DNA of 64,000 nt. Origin: Trichomonas vaginalis G3 (lineage: Eukaryota; Parabasalia; Trichomonadida; Trichomonadidae). Below, piece by piece: positions 51,055-58,847 of this stretch. The stretch is from assembly GCF_026262505.1 (NCBI RefSeq), contig NC_067203.1, positions 496,001 to 560,000 of the forward strand, written 5' to 3'. Each line of letters starts with the position of its first letter. Position 1 is the stretch's first letter. Below the pieces are notes generated by a model. The model was not told where the DNA came from. It saw nothing but the letters and a program-made list of their open reading frames with translations, and ran no database searches. The position numbers and the translations under genes are program-made.

Positions 51055-52297
51055 GCGTTGAAATTTCTTATTGACTCTCTTAGATCTTTAACAACTCCAT
51101 CTACAATCCAAAGCGGTAATTTACTTGAATCATATTTTTCTGAAATTTCGTAAAATTTGTTAGGTGTGTACCATGTATGTAATGTCGGGTTTTTTGGTAA
51201 ACTTGTGTGTGGGTTTGAATTGTAATTTTCTATAAGACTTTGTATATCATTCCATGTGGCGTCTTCAATTTCCACATTTTGCCAAAACCTTTCAATTTTC
51301 CCATTCATATATGGGCAATGTGGGAGAATTGTAATACTTTGAACGTTCGCATTTTGTAATAAATTTCAAAAAACCCAAAATTTTCTGTTCCGTTATCACT
51401 CCATATAGCAAAGGGCTTCCCATATTTTTGGAAACATTGGTCAATTACTCTACTTGTTTGCGCAGCTTCTTTTGTTTCCAAGTGAGCCCATGCTAAAATT
51501 TTTCGGGATTTATCGTCAATAACCGCATAAAGATATTCACCCTGACGATGTTTAAAAAAATGAATATCGACATGCCATATTAAGTTTATATATACTGCTT
51601 CGTATTTTGTTTTTCCTTTTGGTACTGAATTTTTGGCAGGTTGAACGATATTCAGAATTTTGAAACACTTCTTTACAGTTCTTTCTGAAAAGTTTGTTTC
51701 CAATAATTTTTTGTTAAAATAATCGGTTGATTTTTCCAAATTTTGAGTAGTTTCTGTATGAACGATATATGGATCTTCAGATAATTCCGACTCAATTTGT
51801 GGATCTTCTTCGGAAGAATTGGAAGAAAAAAGTTTTTCTGCTGATGAATCAGAATCAGAATTTGTATACTCAGAAAGATATTCTGAAGAATTTGAAAAAC
51901 CTATTGGATTTGTATTTAATTGTGAAATTGGTAAATCATCTAAATCATGATTAGCATTTTCGGTTTTCCTTTGAATTAACATATCCTTATCGGTAATAAT
52001 TCTTCCGTATGCTCTTGATATTCCGATTTTTTTAACTTTTTGATGTAATTTATTTACTGTATCTAATAATTCCTCAGGTGGTTCGATTGGTTTACGCCCT
52101 GGTTTAAATTTTGTGTCAGAAATTCCATTTGATTTAATTGCTAAGTGGAATGTTTTTTTAGATATTGATGGTATAATGCGTCCATCAGTGAGTTGGACAT
52201 TGCTAAGTATTGTTTTGAGTTTTTGACCTTGATTAATTTGTTCAATTGCAGATTGAATCCAATTTATATCAATTAGATCGTAGATCTTTCGACTCAT
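51030..52297 (-). pseudogene. DDE (rve) transposase of the inserted transposon
   Basis: Plain DNA-transposon gene. I take MSRKIYDLIDINW (52297) as start. It has a helix-turn-helix-like N-terminus (INQGQKLKTIL to GISRAYGRII, about 1-110), an acidic Ser/Glu linker (about 115-190), then the rve core: first Asp in IWHVDIHFF (51566-51592), second in IWSDNGTENFG (51379-51411), and the Glu in NGKIERFWQN (51276-51305). A one-base frame change separates the second Asp from the Glu: the upstream frame stops at 51305 and the downstream frame opens at ATG 51308 as ATGA. The C-terminal part has PLWIVDGVVKDLRESIRNFNASRR. One frame change in an otherwise open gene suggests recent inactivation, or a shift site; the first is simpler. 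Confidence 0.78.
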
Positions 52298-52595
52298 CTG
52301 AAATTTTATAACTTTTGAAAGAAACCGTAAAAATTGTGAAACATGCTTTTTAATAAAAAACAATTTTGATGAAAACCATAAATTAATTTAAAATTGAAAT
52401 AAATTTTTGAAATCTATGATATTGAATAAAAAAATTTATAGTGTAGATATTGATATAGATATAGATGTTAATTTTAATATGATATTTGATAAAATTTTTT
52501 TTATCAAAACATACTGATAATAGGTTGACATGTAATATGATATTTTGCCTTGTAAATATATTTGGTCGGCAAAATAACCTAATTACTCTTATTTT

Positions 52596-53211
52596 GAGTT
52601 CATTGACGTGTAAATAGAACCTATAGGATATACTGTTTGAAGTATTTCTGTCTTTAACGTTTGAAGCTCTGTTTTGTCAGCTTTCTTATCATATAAATCT
52701 TGAGCAGTGAATTTAACTTTTTTTTCATCCTCCATGACATAGACATTTCTACATCTAATGTCTTTATCCGATGTTAAACCTTCTGGAAAGTTAGGAGGTT
52801 TAAAATATAATCCACCCCCACCAGTTTCTTCAATCGTTCCTAAAATACTTTCTATACCAACAGTTGAGAAGAAGGTATGTGTATGTCCAACGTCACTTTT
52901 CCTGTTTAAGGTTTCTTGTAAGTTTGTAATATTTGCAATGGTATGTGTATGTCCAACGTCACTTTTACTGTTTAAGGTTTCTTGTAAGTTTGTAATATTT
53001 GCAATGGTATGTGTATGGTTCTTATCCGCTTTAAGGTCTAAACATCCTGAAACCCACCCTGTATTGGCTTTACCTTTTAAAATCTTCGATGTCCGTTCAT
53101 GGTACCATTCAACCCTTTCTATAATTTCATTGTCTTTTTCATCCACATATTCCTTATCTGCCTTCTTCACTAACGCACTAGCCACATATGCTAACTCATC
53201 GTCAACATACT
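52596..53211. repeat. 615-bp direct duplication, right copy
   Basis: 616 bp, matching 48951-49565. This copy is contiguous with the intact 5' end of the fibre gene. Confidence 0.9.
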
Positions 53212-53494
53212 CTTTGTCAGCTTTGTTGTCAATATCTGCCTTCAAAAGAAGTTCATCTATAGGTTTCTCGTTTAAAGTTCTTTTTGTTGGATTTATACAA
53301 ACAGTATGGTTCTTGTTGTCTTGAAATAGAAACTCGTCTGTTAAAGGGTTTAATGTCAGTTTTAAGTTTCCTTCTTTCAATGACTCAGATATTTTAGAAT
53401 AGTTTGAAAAGTTTGTTGTGTTCTTATTTAGAGCTTGCAAAATGAGTTGTCGGTTGTGTTGTATTTCTCTCATAGACGCTGTTTCATTCGACAT

Positions 53495-53512
53495 TTTTAT
53501 TCTAGATAAAAT
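53495..53512. promoter_or_regulatory. 18-bp bidirectional promoter-like spacer (fibre / 282-aa gene, copy B)
   Basis: TTTTATTCTAGATAAAAT is all that separates the two divergent ATGs. It is nearly a perfect palindrome around TCTAGA. The copy C equivalent is 59697-59714. Confidence 0.62.
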
Positions 53513-54361
53513 ATGCTTTCAATAGAAAAAGAAAATTCAAGAGTTGCTACAACTAAACCATTAGATGAACTTTTTACGAATGTCGGTCAAAAGTTTGAGA
53601 CAGAGACCGTAAAGCATGAAGGCTATCGTTTTGACTACCCATTGAGATGGCTAAGAGACCCATCCGTCACAAAAGCTATTGGCTTTCGTAGAATGAAGTT
53701 CATTTCAGAAGCCATACATGGTTTCCCATTTACGGTCGGTTTTGAAGTTCGATACTATAACAAAGAAAAACGTACGTATGAGAAATTTGAACAGGGAAAA
53801 CTTTTACAAGTGAATTTGCTTGTAAACTTAGAAACAACTCTTCAAGCTTTTCAAGAAAAAATAAACGATATCTATCTCGAATATGCAAACCAGTTTAACA
53901 TTGACGAAGGAGAGTACCATCTCGATATTATATATGACAGGAAAAATGCAACTGTTAAAATCAATAGAATAGAAGACCTTGGAGAAGACGTTTATATTTC
54001 TACAAAATATAACAACTTGGCATGGTATAGATTTTGAGGATGTTAAATCAGCCTGCAGAATATCCAGTACACCCGAACTTTTATGAAGTCGAAAACCCTA
54101 ATGGAACATATGAAAATGTTTTCGACTCAGATGCTATTATCGTTCATGCTTCATTTTCTGGCGCCCAAAACTCTTTTTTATGCTTGGCAAATGACTTTTA
54201 CGAAAAACCTACAAAGCTATATGAACCACCGAGTGGAAGTATTTCAGACTTTCAAGTATGGTTTACAACAGATGGAAGAAAAGAGAATAGTTCCATTATA
54301 CCATGCGTTTTACTTAGAACTTAGTCTCATATACAACTACTATCGAACGGTAAAAATATAA
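53513..54361 (+). pseudogene. Unknown 282-aa type structural-looking protein (copy B)
   Basis: Counterpart of the whole gene at 58848-59696. It starts MLSIEKENSRVATTKPLDELFTNVG and shows the conserved beta-rich end (AIIVHASFSGAQNSFLCLANDF, DFQVWFTTDGRK). Broken in this copy. Divergent from the fibre gene. Confidence 0.6.
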
Positions 54362-54363
54362 TT

Positions 54364-54606
54364 TTAATACGGTTGAGGTGTTGGATTTGGTTGCCAACTA
54401 GACTGTGGTGCAGGTTCAGGCTGTTGTATAACAGGAGCTTGTTCTTCTGGTTCAGGGTCTTTAGGTATAATACCAACGAACTGACCTACTCTTTTACCAA
54501 TATTTTTGACTCCGTTCCAAATTCCTCTTCCGACAGATTTTATTCCATTCCATATACCTCTTCCAACATTTCGAAAGAAGTTTCCTATTCTTCCAAAGAA
54601 ACCCAT
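54364..54606 (-). CDS. Small amphipathic protein, 80 aa (copy B)
   Basis: Whole. MGFFGRIGNFFRNVGRGIWNG is followed by two near-repeats, GIKSVGRGIWNG and VKNIGKRVGQF. Then comes an acidic Pro/Gln tail (PKDPEPEEQAPVIQQPEPAPQ). Gly/aromatic/basic spacing every 3-4 residues gives a strongly amphipathic helix, as in membrane-active minor virion peptides; this is inference. Conserved in copy C. Confidence 0.6.
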   Translation of the reverse strand: MGFFGRIGNFFRNVGRGIWNGIKSVGRGIWNGVKNIGKRVGQFVGIIPKDPEPEEQAPVIQQPEPAPQSSWQPNPTPQPY

Positions 54607-54624
54607 TTTACTATATGTAAAAAT

Positions 54625-54987
54625 CTAATGTCCACCTAGTCTCTTACGTTTCCTGTTGAGTTCCATAGCATTCTTTAACTGGAGCTCATACATTCTATTT
54701 CTCCTCTGGTAGAAAACATACTCTGGGTCAACTCCTGTGTTCGCGTCATCTGCATAGAGTTGTTTATATCCCACTTCAGGGTTTGTATAAAACTCTTTCC
54801 ATCTCATATTTGCATACCATGGTGGCAAACCTAACGCAGCGTCATTTGACATGGCAGTTTGCATTTGTACATCTGTTGGCACTTGACCATAGTTTGCCAT
54901 TGCAGTTTGTATTCTAACTTCATTTGGAATATTCTCTGGGTTTGGTTGTCCAGGTTGCTGTGCATTCGCTAAGTTCTGTGCGTCCAT
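54625..54987 (-). CDS. Unknown 120-aa protein with internal repeat (copy B)
   Basis: Whole. MDAQNLANAQQPGQPNPENIPN leads into a duplicated word (EVRIQTAMANYGQVP and DVQMQTAMSND). A Trp/Tyr-rich middle (GLPPWYANMRWKEFYTNPEVGYKQLY) and a basic end (ELNRKRKRLGGH) follow. Nearly identical in copy C. Likely a virion component by neighbourhood; no family recognised. Confidence 0.6.
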   Translation of the reverse strand: MDAQNLANAQQPGQPNPENIPNEVRIQTAMANYGQVPTDVQMQTAMSNDAALGLPPWYANMRWKEFYTNPEVGYKQLYADDANTGVDPEYVFYQRRNRMYELQLKNAMELNRKRKRLGGH

Positions 54988-55010
54988 TTAATATTAGATA
55001 AAAATATCTC

Positions 55011-55142
55011 TTACGAGTACATATACTGAACATTTGCTGGCATTGGTTCATCTTCATATTCTCTATATCTTTCTGCCACGTCAAATAAGTAAATGACACA
55101 ATGGAAAAAACCTAAAACAAGTAGTCCTATTTCAAACCACAT
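55011..55142 (-). CDS. Small single-pass membrane protein, 43 aa (copy B)
   Basis: MWFEIGLLVLGFFHCVIYLFD forms one hydrophobic segment (about 4-20), then a charged tail VAERYREYEDEPMPANVQYMYS. The ATG lies inside the last codons of the methyltransferase gene (overlap 55127-55142), so the two are likely translated from linked messages. Conserved in copy C (58065-58196) with only conservative changes, which supports it as a real gene. Confidence 0.6.
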   Translation of the reverse strand: MWFEIGLLVLGFFHCVIYLFDVAERYREYEDEPMPANVQYMYS

Positions 55143-55945
55143 TTACTTACCAATAAAATTTCTTTGTTGTGACACTTTCTCCGGTTTATAGGACCTCTCT
55201 CATATTCTATCTTATCGTATCTAAACTCATAGTCATGTATGTCCTCTAACCATCTCATAACGGTTTCCAAACCACTTTTATCGGATGTAAAGTAAAAGCA
55301 TGGATGGTTATGTAAAACGTCTAAAGTTTCTAAAGAGTCTCTCAAAGTCCAGTCTACTTGGTATTGAAAATCCCATGTGTTATAGAACGGCGGGTCTACT
55401 ATAAAGAAAACATTTTTCTTGTCTTTATATTTTTCATACAACTCTGTCCAACGACATCTCACAAACTCTATACCCTCAGTATATTTTTCTATGTTCTTTT
55501 TGAAAACCTTTGTATAGTTAAGATATAAAACTTTTGACATAAGTGTTTCAATGTCATGAACTCTTATAGCACCACTATATAATAGTCTAGAAGATATACT
55601 ATCCCAGTCAATATACTCTGCTTTTTTCAAAACCTCTCTGACAGTATTTTTCTTATCTAATGGTATACGTTCCATCTTACCTATAGGTATCTTTTCTTTT
55701 AACTCTTTCAATATTTTGTTAGTGTCTGGAATATGTTTGAGACGGTTCATATAGTTGTCGAAGTCATTGCATATAATCTTTGAGTCAGGAAATACAGTAT
55801 GGCACAAATGAGATATATAGAAACTTCCACCGAACAAATCTACAAATGTTAGACCATTCGGTAGTTTCTTAAGTTCTCTCAATAGAATATCTTTACATCT
55901 ACTCTTATTTCCAAAGAAGGGTAACGGTGGTTTTGTAAAATTCAT
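55127..55945 (-). CDS. Dam-like DNA N6-adenine methyltransferase, 272 aa (copy B)
   Basis: Whole. D12-class adenine methyltransferase. PLPFFGNKSR (residues 8-16) and FVDLFGGSFY (34-43) form the S-adenosylmethionine pocket; FFIVDPPFYNTWDF (about 182-195) holds the DPPF form of the catalytic DPPY motif. The target-recognition part lies between (about 60-170), and its length of about 270 is that of Dam/T4 Dam. It would methylate adenine in a short motif that cannot be predicted by eye. It is the first gene at this end of the element, about 50 bp inside the terminal repeat. N6-methyladenine is reported to be abundant in T. vaginalis, so element-borne enzymes could matter for the host. Confidence 0.85.
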   Translation of the reverse strand: MNFTKPPLPFFGNKSRCKDILLRELKKLPNGLTFVDLFGGSFYISHLCHTVFPDSKIICNDFDNYMNRLKHIPDTNKILKELKEKIPIGKMERIPLDKKNTVREVLKKAEYIDWDSISSRLLYSGAIRVHDIETLMSKVLYLNYTKVFKKNIEKYTEGIEFVRCRWTELYEKYKDKKNVFFIVDPPFYNTWDFQYQVDWTLRDSLETLDVLHNHPCFYFTSDKSGLETVMRWLEDIHDYEFRYDKIEYERGPINRRKCHNKEILLVSKCGLK

Positions 55946-55997
55946 TTTATATACAATAAAAATGTTTTTTCCCTGAAAAGTGACAGAAAAGTGACAA

Positions 55998-56062
55998 AAC
56001 ATCTTCGGGGCTAGAAGGGGCGCAGCCCCTGGAAGCCCCAATGCCTTTTTTTTTTTTTTTTT
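55998..56062. repeat. Right terminal repeat of copy B
   Basis: AACATCTTC, GGGGCTAG, inner hairpin AGGGGC-GCA-GCCCCT, GGAAGCCCC, then a T-run. Pairs with 27298-27359 apart from the inner stem. Confidence 0.85.
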
Positions 56063-56068
56063 TTGTGG
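56063..56068. repeat. Target site duplication TTGTGG, right of copy B
   Basis: Second copy of TTGTGG (see 27292-27297). Confidence 0.55.
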
Positions 56069-57072
56069 GGTTTTGGAATTTACAATAACTTAAGGTTGCT
56101 AATTTGGGTGATCTTTTTGGATCATCCAAATTCAAAAAAAAACAAGATGTAATAATGGCAATACTAAGAGGATTTACGATTTATATAGTGTGAAGGTATA
56201 AACTCCCCACGATTCTTTAGTCCATAAAATCAAATTTGAAATATTCATGCGTGCAAAAGTGACACTTAATATTGTATCGGGATTGCAAAAGTGACATTGA
56301 GATTTGATGGAAAAACGTTCACATAAATAGAAATATTTTCAATAGATAGGATGGAAAATTAATAATGTGTATATGTGAATAAGGGTTTCGTTTTGCTAAA
56401 ATTGTCACTTTTATAGCATATTTGTTTTTGGATGTTTTGCGAAACCAAAAAAAAAACTATGATATACAATGTGTGTGTAAAGAAAATACTTTATTTACTA
56501 GTTAAAAAATCATTTGGTATTGATCAAGTTTTTTTTTCTGGATAAGATATTATATGGATAATTGGATAGAAAATACAATTATATAATCTTGTACCTGGTT
56601 TAATTAAGCTAATTGTCATCAGAAACTTGTAATTTTTATGAATTTCAGATTTTCTTTTCATTACTGCTTTTCTTAATAGGTCAAGTTCTTATTTACGTTA
56701 TAAAGTATGATATTTACAAATATCAAGTTATCATGTTTTTTGAGAAATTATGAGAAACAAACAAAAATGAAAAAGATAGGAATAGCAATGAATAGTGATG
56801 TGGGTATAGAAAATGTAAGAGATATGAATGCAAAGCAATCAGTATTTAGGATATTGACCATAGATTTCGAAAAAAAAATGCTGCATATTGAGCGAAAACT
56901 ATGATTATATTATAAGACTGTCATTTAAAGCATAATGAAACTATTCCCTTTTCATTTTAATCGAATAAGATAGTAAAGATTTTTGAATTAGCTAGAAACT
57001 GATGAGATGTTTTCACAAATCAGATTTTTAATCTCTATAATGCATAATTCACTCAATATCAGGTCAGGTAAG
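56069..57072. other. Gene-free island between copies B and C
   Basis: About 1 kb of AT-rich DNA. A 65-codon frame at 56707-56904 lacks any support. Visible small features are an imperfect stem-loop (TTGGGTGATC / GATCATCCAA, about 56105-56130) and two GCAAAAGTGACA words (about 56253 and 56285). Nothing else is recognisable. Confidence 0.6.
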
Positions 57073-57107
57073 TGGGGCTTCCAGGCGCGTTGCGCCCTCT
57101 AGCCCAT
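57073..57107. repeat. Left terminal repeat of copy C
   Basis: GTGGGGCTTCCAG, inner hairpin GGCGC-GTT-GCGCC, CTCTAGCCC. Same type as the left end of copy B, although the gene order behind it is opposite. No A-run precedes it, and no target duplication can be tested. Confidence 0.8.
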
Positions 57108-57261
57108 AAGAAATTTTGCCCAAGACCCAAGAGGAGGACCGAACCCCAGCCGACCAGCTGGTGACACTTTTTCTGTCACTTTTCGCAAATTATATATGTT
57201 TTCATGTTTTGTCGGTTTTCTGTCACTTTTCGGGTAAAAACATTTTTATTATTATATATAA
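57108..57261. other. Leader between terminal repeat and methyltransferase (copy C)
   Basis: Holds two CTGTCACTTTTCG-type words (also in copy B), and before them a GC-richer stretch (about 57115-57165, with CCGACCAGCTGG) that copy B lacks. No gene. The last bases before the ATG are T- and A-rich, as for other genes of the element. Confidence 0.5.
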
Positions 57262-58080
57262 ATGAATTTTACAAAACCACCGTTACCCTTCTTTGGAAAT
57301 AAGAGTAGATGTAAAGATATTCTATTGAGAGAACTTAAGAAACTACCGAATGGTCTAACATTTGTAGATTTGTTCGGTGGAAGTTTCTATATATCTCATT
57401 TGTGCCATACTGTATTTCCTGACTCAAAGATTATATGCAATGACTTCGACAACTATATGAACCGTCTCAAACATATTCCAGACACTAACAAAATATTGAA
57501 AGAGTTAAAAGAAAAGATACCTATAGGTAAGATGGAACGTATACCATTAGATAAGAAAAATATTGTGAGAGAGGTTTTGAAAAAAGCAGAATATATAGAC
57601 TGGGATAGTATATCTGCTAGACTATTATATAGTGGTTCTATAAGAGTTCATGACATTGAAACACTTATGTCAAAAGTTTTATATCTTAACTATACAAATG
57701 TTTTCAAAGAGGACATAGAAAAATATATTGAGGGTATAGAGTTTGTGAGATGTCATTGGACAGAGTTGTATGAAAAATATAAAGACAAGGAAAATGTTTT
57801 CTTTATAGTGGACCCGCCGTTCTATAACACATGGGATTTTCAATACCAAGTAGACTGGACTTTGAGAGACTCTTTAGAAACTTTAGACGTTATACATAAC
57901 CATCCATGCTTTTACTTTACATCCGATAAAAGTGGTTTGGAAACCGTTATGAGATGGTTAGAGGACATACATGACTATGAGTTTATATATGACAAGATAG
58001 AATATGAGAGAGGTCCTATAAACTGGAGAAAGTGTCACAATAAAGAAATTTTATTAGTAAGTAAATGTGGTTTGAAATAG
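57262..58080 (+). CDS. Dam-like DNA N6-adenine methyltransferase, 272 aa (copy C)
   Basis: Whole and about 95% identical to the copy B protein, with the same motifs: PFFGNKSR, FVDLFGGS, VDPPFYNT. Differences are scattered and conservative, so both copies look to be under, or recently under, selection. The small membrane gene starts inside its last codons. Confidence 0.86.
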   Translation: MNFTKPPLPFFGNKSRCKDILLRELKKLPNGLTFVDLFGGSFYISHLCHTVFPDSKIICNDFDNYMNRLKHIPDTNKILKELKEKIPIGKMERIPLDKKNIVREVLKKAEYIDWDSISARLLYSGSIRVHDIETLMSKVLYLNYTNVFKEDIEKYIEGIEFVRCHWTELYEKYKDKENVFFIVDPPFYNTWDFQYQVDWTLRDSLETLDVIHNHPCFYFTSDKSGLETVMRWLEDIHDYEFIYDKIEYERGPINWRKCHNKEILLVSKCGLK

Positions 58081-58196
58081 GACTACTTGTTTTAGGTTTT
58101 TTCCATTGTGTCATTTATTTATTTGACGTGGCAGAAAAGTACAGAGAATATGAAGATGAACCAATGCCTGCAAATGTTCAGCATATGTACTCGTAA
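58065..58196 (+). CDS. Small single-pass membrane protein, 43 aa (copy C)
   Basis: MWFEIGLLVLGFFHCVIYLFD, then VAEKYREYEDEPMPANVQHMYS. Overlaps the methyltransferase 3' end in another frame. Same as 55011-55142. Confidence 0.6.
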   Translation: MWFEIGLLVLGFFHCVIYLFDVAEKYREYEDEPMPANVQHMYS

Positions 58197-58219
58197 GAGA
58201 TATTTTTATCTAATATTAA

Positions 58220-58582
58220 ATGGACGCACAGAACTTAGCGAATGCACAGCAACCTGGACAACCAAACCCAGAGAATATTCCAAATGAAGTTAGAATACAA
58301 ACTGCAATGGCAAACTATGGTCAAGTGCCAACAGATGTACAAATGCAAACTGCCATGTCAAATGACGCTGTGTTAGGTTTGCCACCATGGTATGCAAATA
58401 TGAGATGGAAAGAGTTTTATACAAACCCTGAAGTGGGATATAAACAACTTTATGCAGATGACGCGAACACAGGAGTTGACCCAGAATATGTTTTCTACCA
58501 GAGGAGAAACAGAATGTATGAGCTCCAGTTAAAGAATGCTATGGAACTCAACAGGAAACGTAAGAGACTAGGCGGACATTAG
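58220..58582 (+). CDS. Unknown 120-aa protein with internal repeat (copy C)
   Basis: Whole; differs from the copy B protein by about one residue. QTAMANYGQVP/QTAMSND repeat, Trp-rich middle, basic end KRKRLGGH. Confidence 0.6.
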   Translation: MDAQNLANAQQPGQPNPENIPNEVRIQTAMANYGQVPTDVQMQTAMSNDAVLGLPPWYANMRWKEFYTNPEVGYKQLYADDANTGVDPEYVFYQRRNRMYELQLKNAMELNRKRKRLGGH

Positions 58583-58600
58583 ATTTTTACTACTAGTAAA

Positions 58601-58843
58601 ATGGGTTTCTTCAGTAGTATTGGAAACTTCTTCAGAAGAGTTGGAAGAGGTATATGGAATGGAATAAAATCTGTCGGAAAAGGAATTTGGAACGGAGTCA
58701 AAAATATTGGTAAAAGAGTAGGTCAGTTTGTTGGTATTATACCTAAAGACCCTGAACCAGAAGAGCAAGCTCCTGTTATACAACAGCCTGAACCTGCACC
58801 ACAGTCTAGTTGGCAACCAAATCCAACACCTCAACCGTATTAA
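58601..58843 (+). CDS. Small amphipathic protein, 80 aa (copy C)
   Basis: Whole. MGFFSSIGNFFRRVGRGIWNG, the two GIWNG repeats and the Pro/Gln/Glu tail as in copy B. An ACTAGTAAA leader touches the ATG. Confidence 0.6.
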   Translation: MGFFSSIGNFFRRVGRGIWNGIKSVGKGIWNGVKNIGKRVGQFVGIIPKDPEPEEQAPVIQQPEPAPQSSWQPNPTPQPY

Positions 58844-58847
58844 AAAA

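Larger units (their letters stand above)
49566..52595 (-). mobile_element. rve-type DNA transposon inserted in fibre gene
   Basis: 3.03 kb absent from copy C. Imperfect inverted ends are visible: TTTGGCCGGCTAAAT (49616-49630) with TTACATGTCAA (49642-49652) on the left, and the reverse complements of TTTTGCCGACCAAAT (52560-52574) and TTACATGTCAA (52525-52535) on the right. It carries one transposase gene on the minus strand and a 364-bp inverted repeat. The family is not certain: an rve/DDE cut-and-paste transposon of Ginger-like or IS3/IS481-like type. Confidence 0.75.
48567..53494 (-). pseudogene. Phage-like fibre gene, interrupted by a transposon (copy B)
   Basis: Counterpart of 59715-61518. 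It starts at 53494 (MSNETASMREIQHNRQLILQALNKN), with coiled-coil and GHTHTIANITNLQETL repeats. The C-terminal collar-like part (VDRFLYCANSSKETGGSKTISG, NLPAHSHYIDLST) lies left of the insert. The rve transposon (49566-52595) splits it, and 615 bp of the gene are present on both sides of the insert. The middle part differs from copy C, which has an additional Tyr-rich segment. Broken. Confidence 0.78.
27298..56062 (-). mobile_element. Polinton/Maverick copy B, complete end to end
   Basis: 28.8 kb between terminal repeats (27298-27359 and 55998-56062), of which about 3.6 kb is a transposon insert plus its flanking duplication. The strand is given as methyltransferase end to terminal gene. It carries integrase, polymerase B, packaging ATPase, SF3 helicase, major and minor capsid genes, fibre, Dam-like methyltransferase and about fifteen other genes. 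Most genes look whole; overall it has about a dozen breaks. Close similarity to A and C, intact ends and a likely target duplication point to a young insertion. It lacks a recognisable adenain/Ulp1-like protease. Confidence 0.93.

Noticed and set aside
27298-56062. CRISPR arrays, tRNA and rRNA genes
   Set aside because: Looked for across the window; repeats present are coding repeats, hairpin arrays or minisatellites, and no cloverleaf or rRNA-like segment was noticed.
56707-56904. 65-codon open frame in the island between copies B and C
   Set aside because: Low-complexity AT-rich codons, no leader like neighbouring genes, and no resemblance to any known protein.
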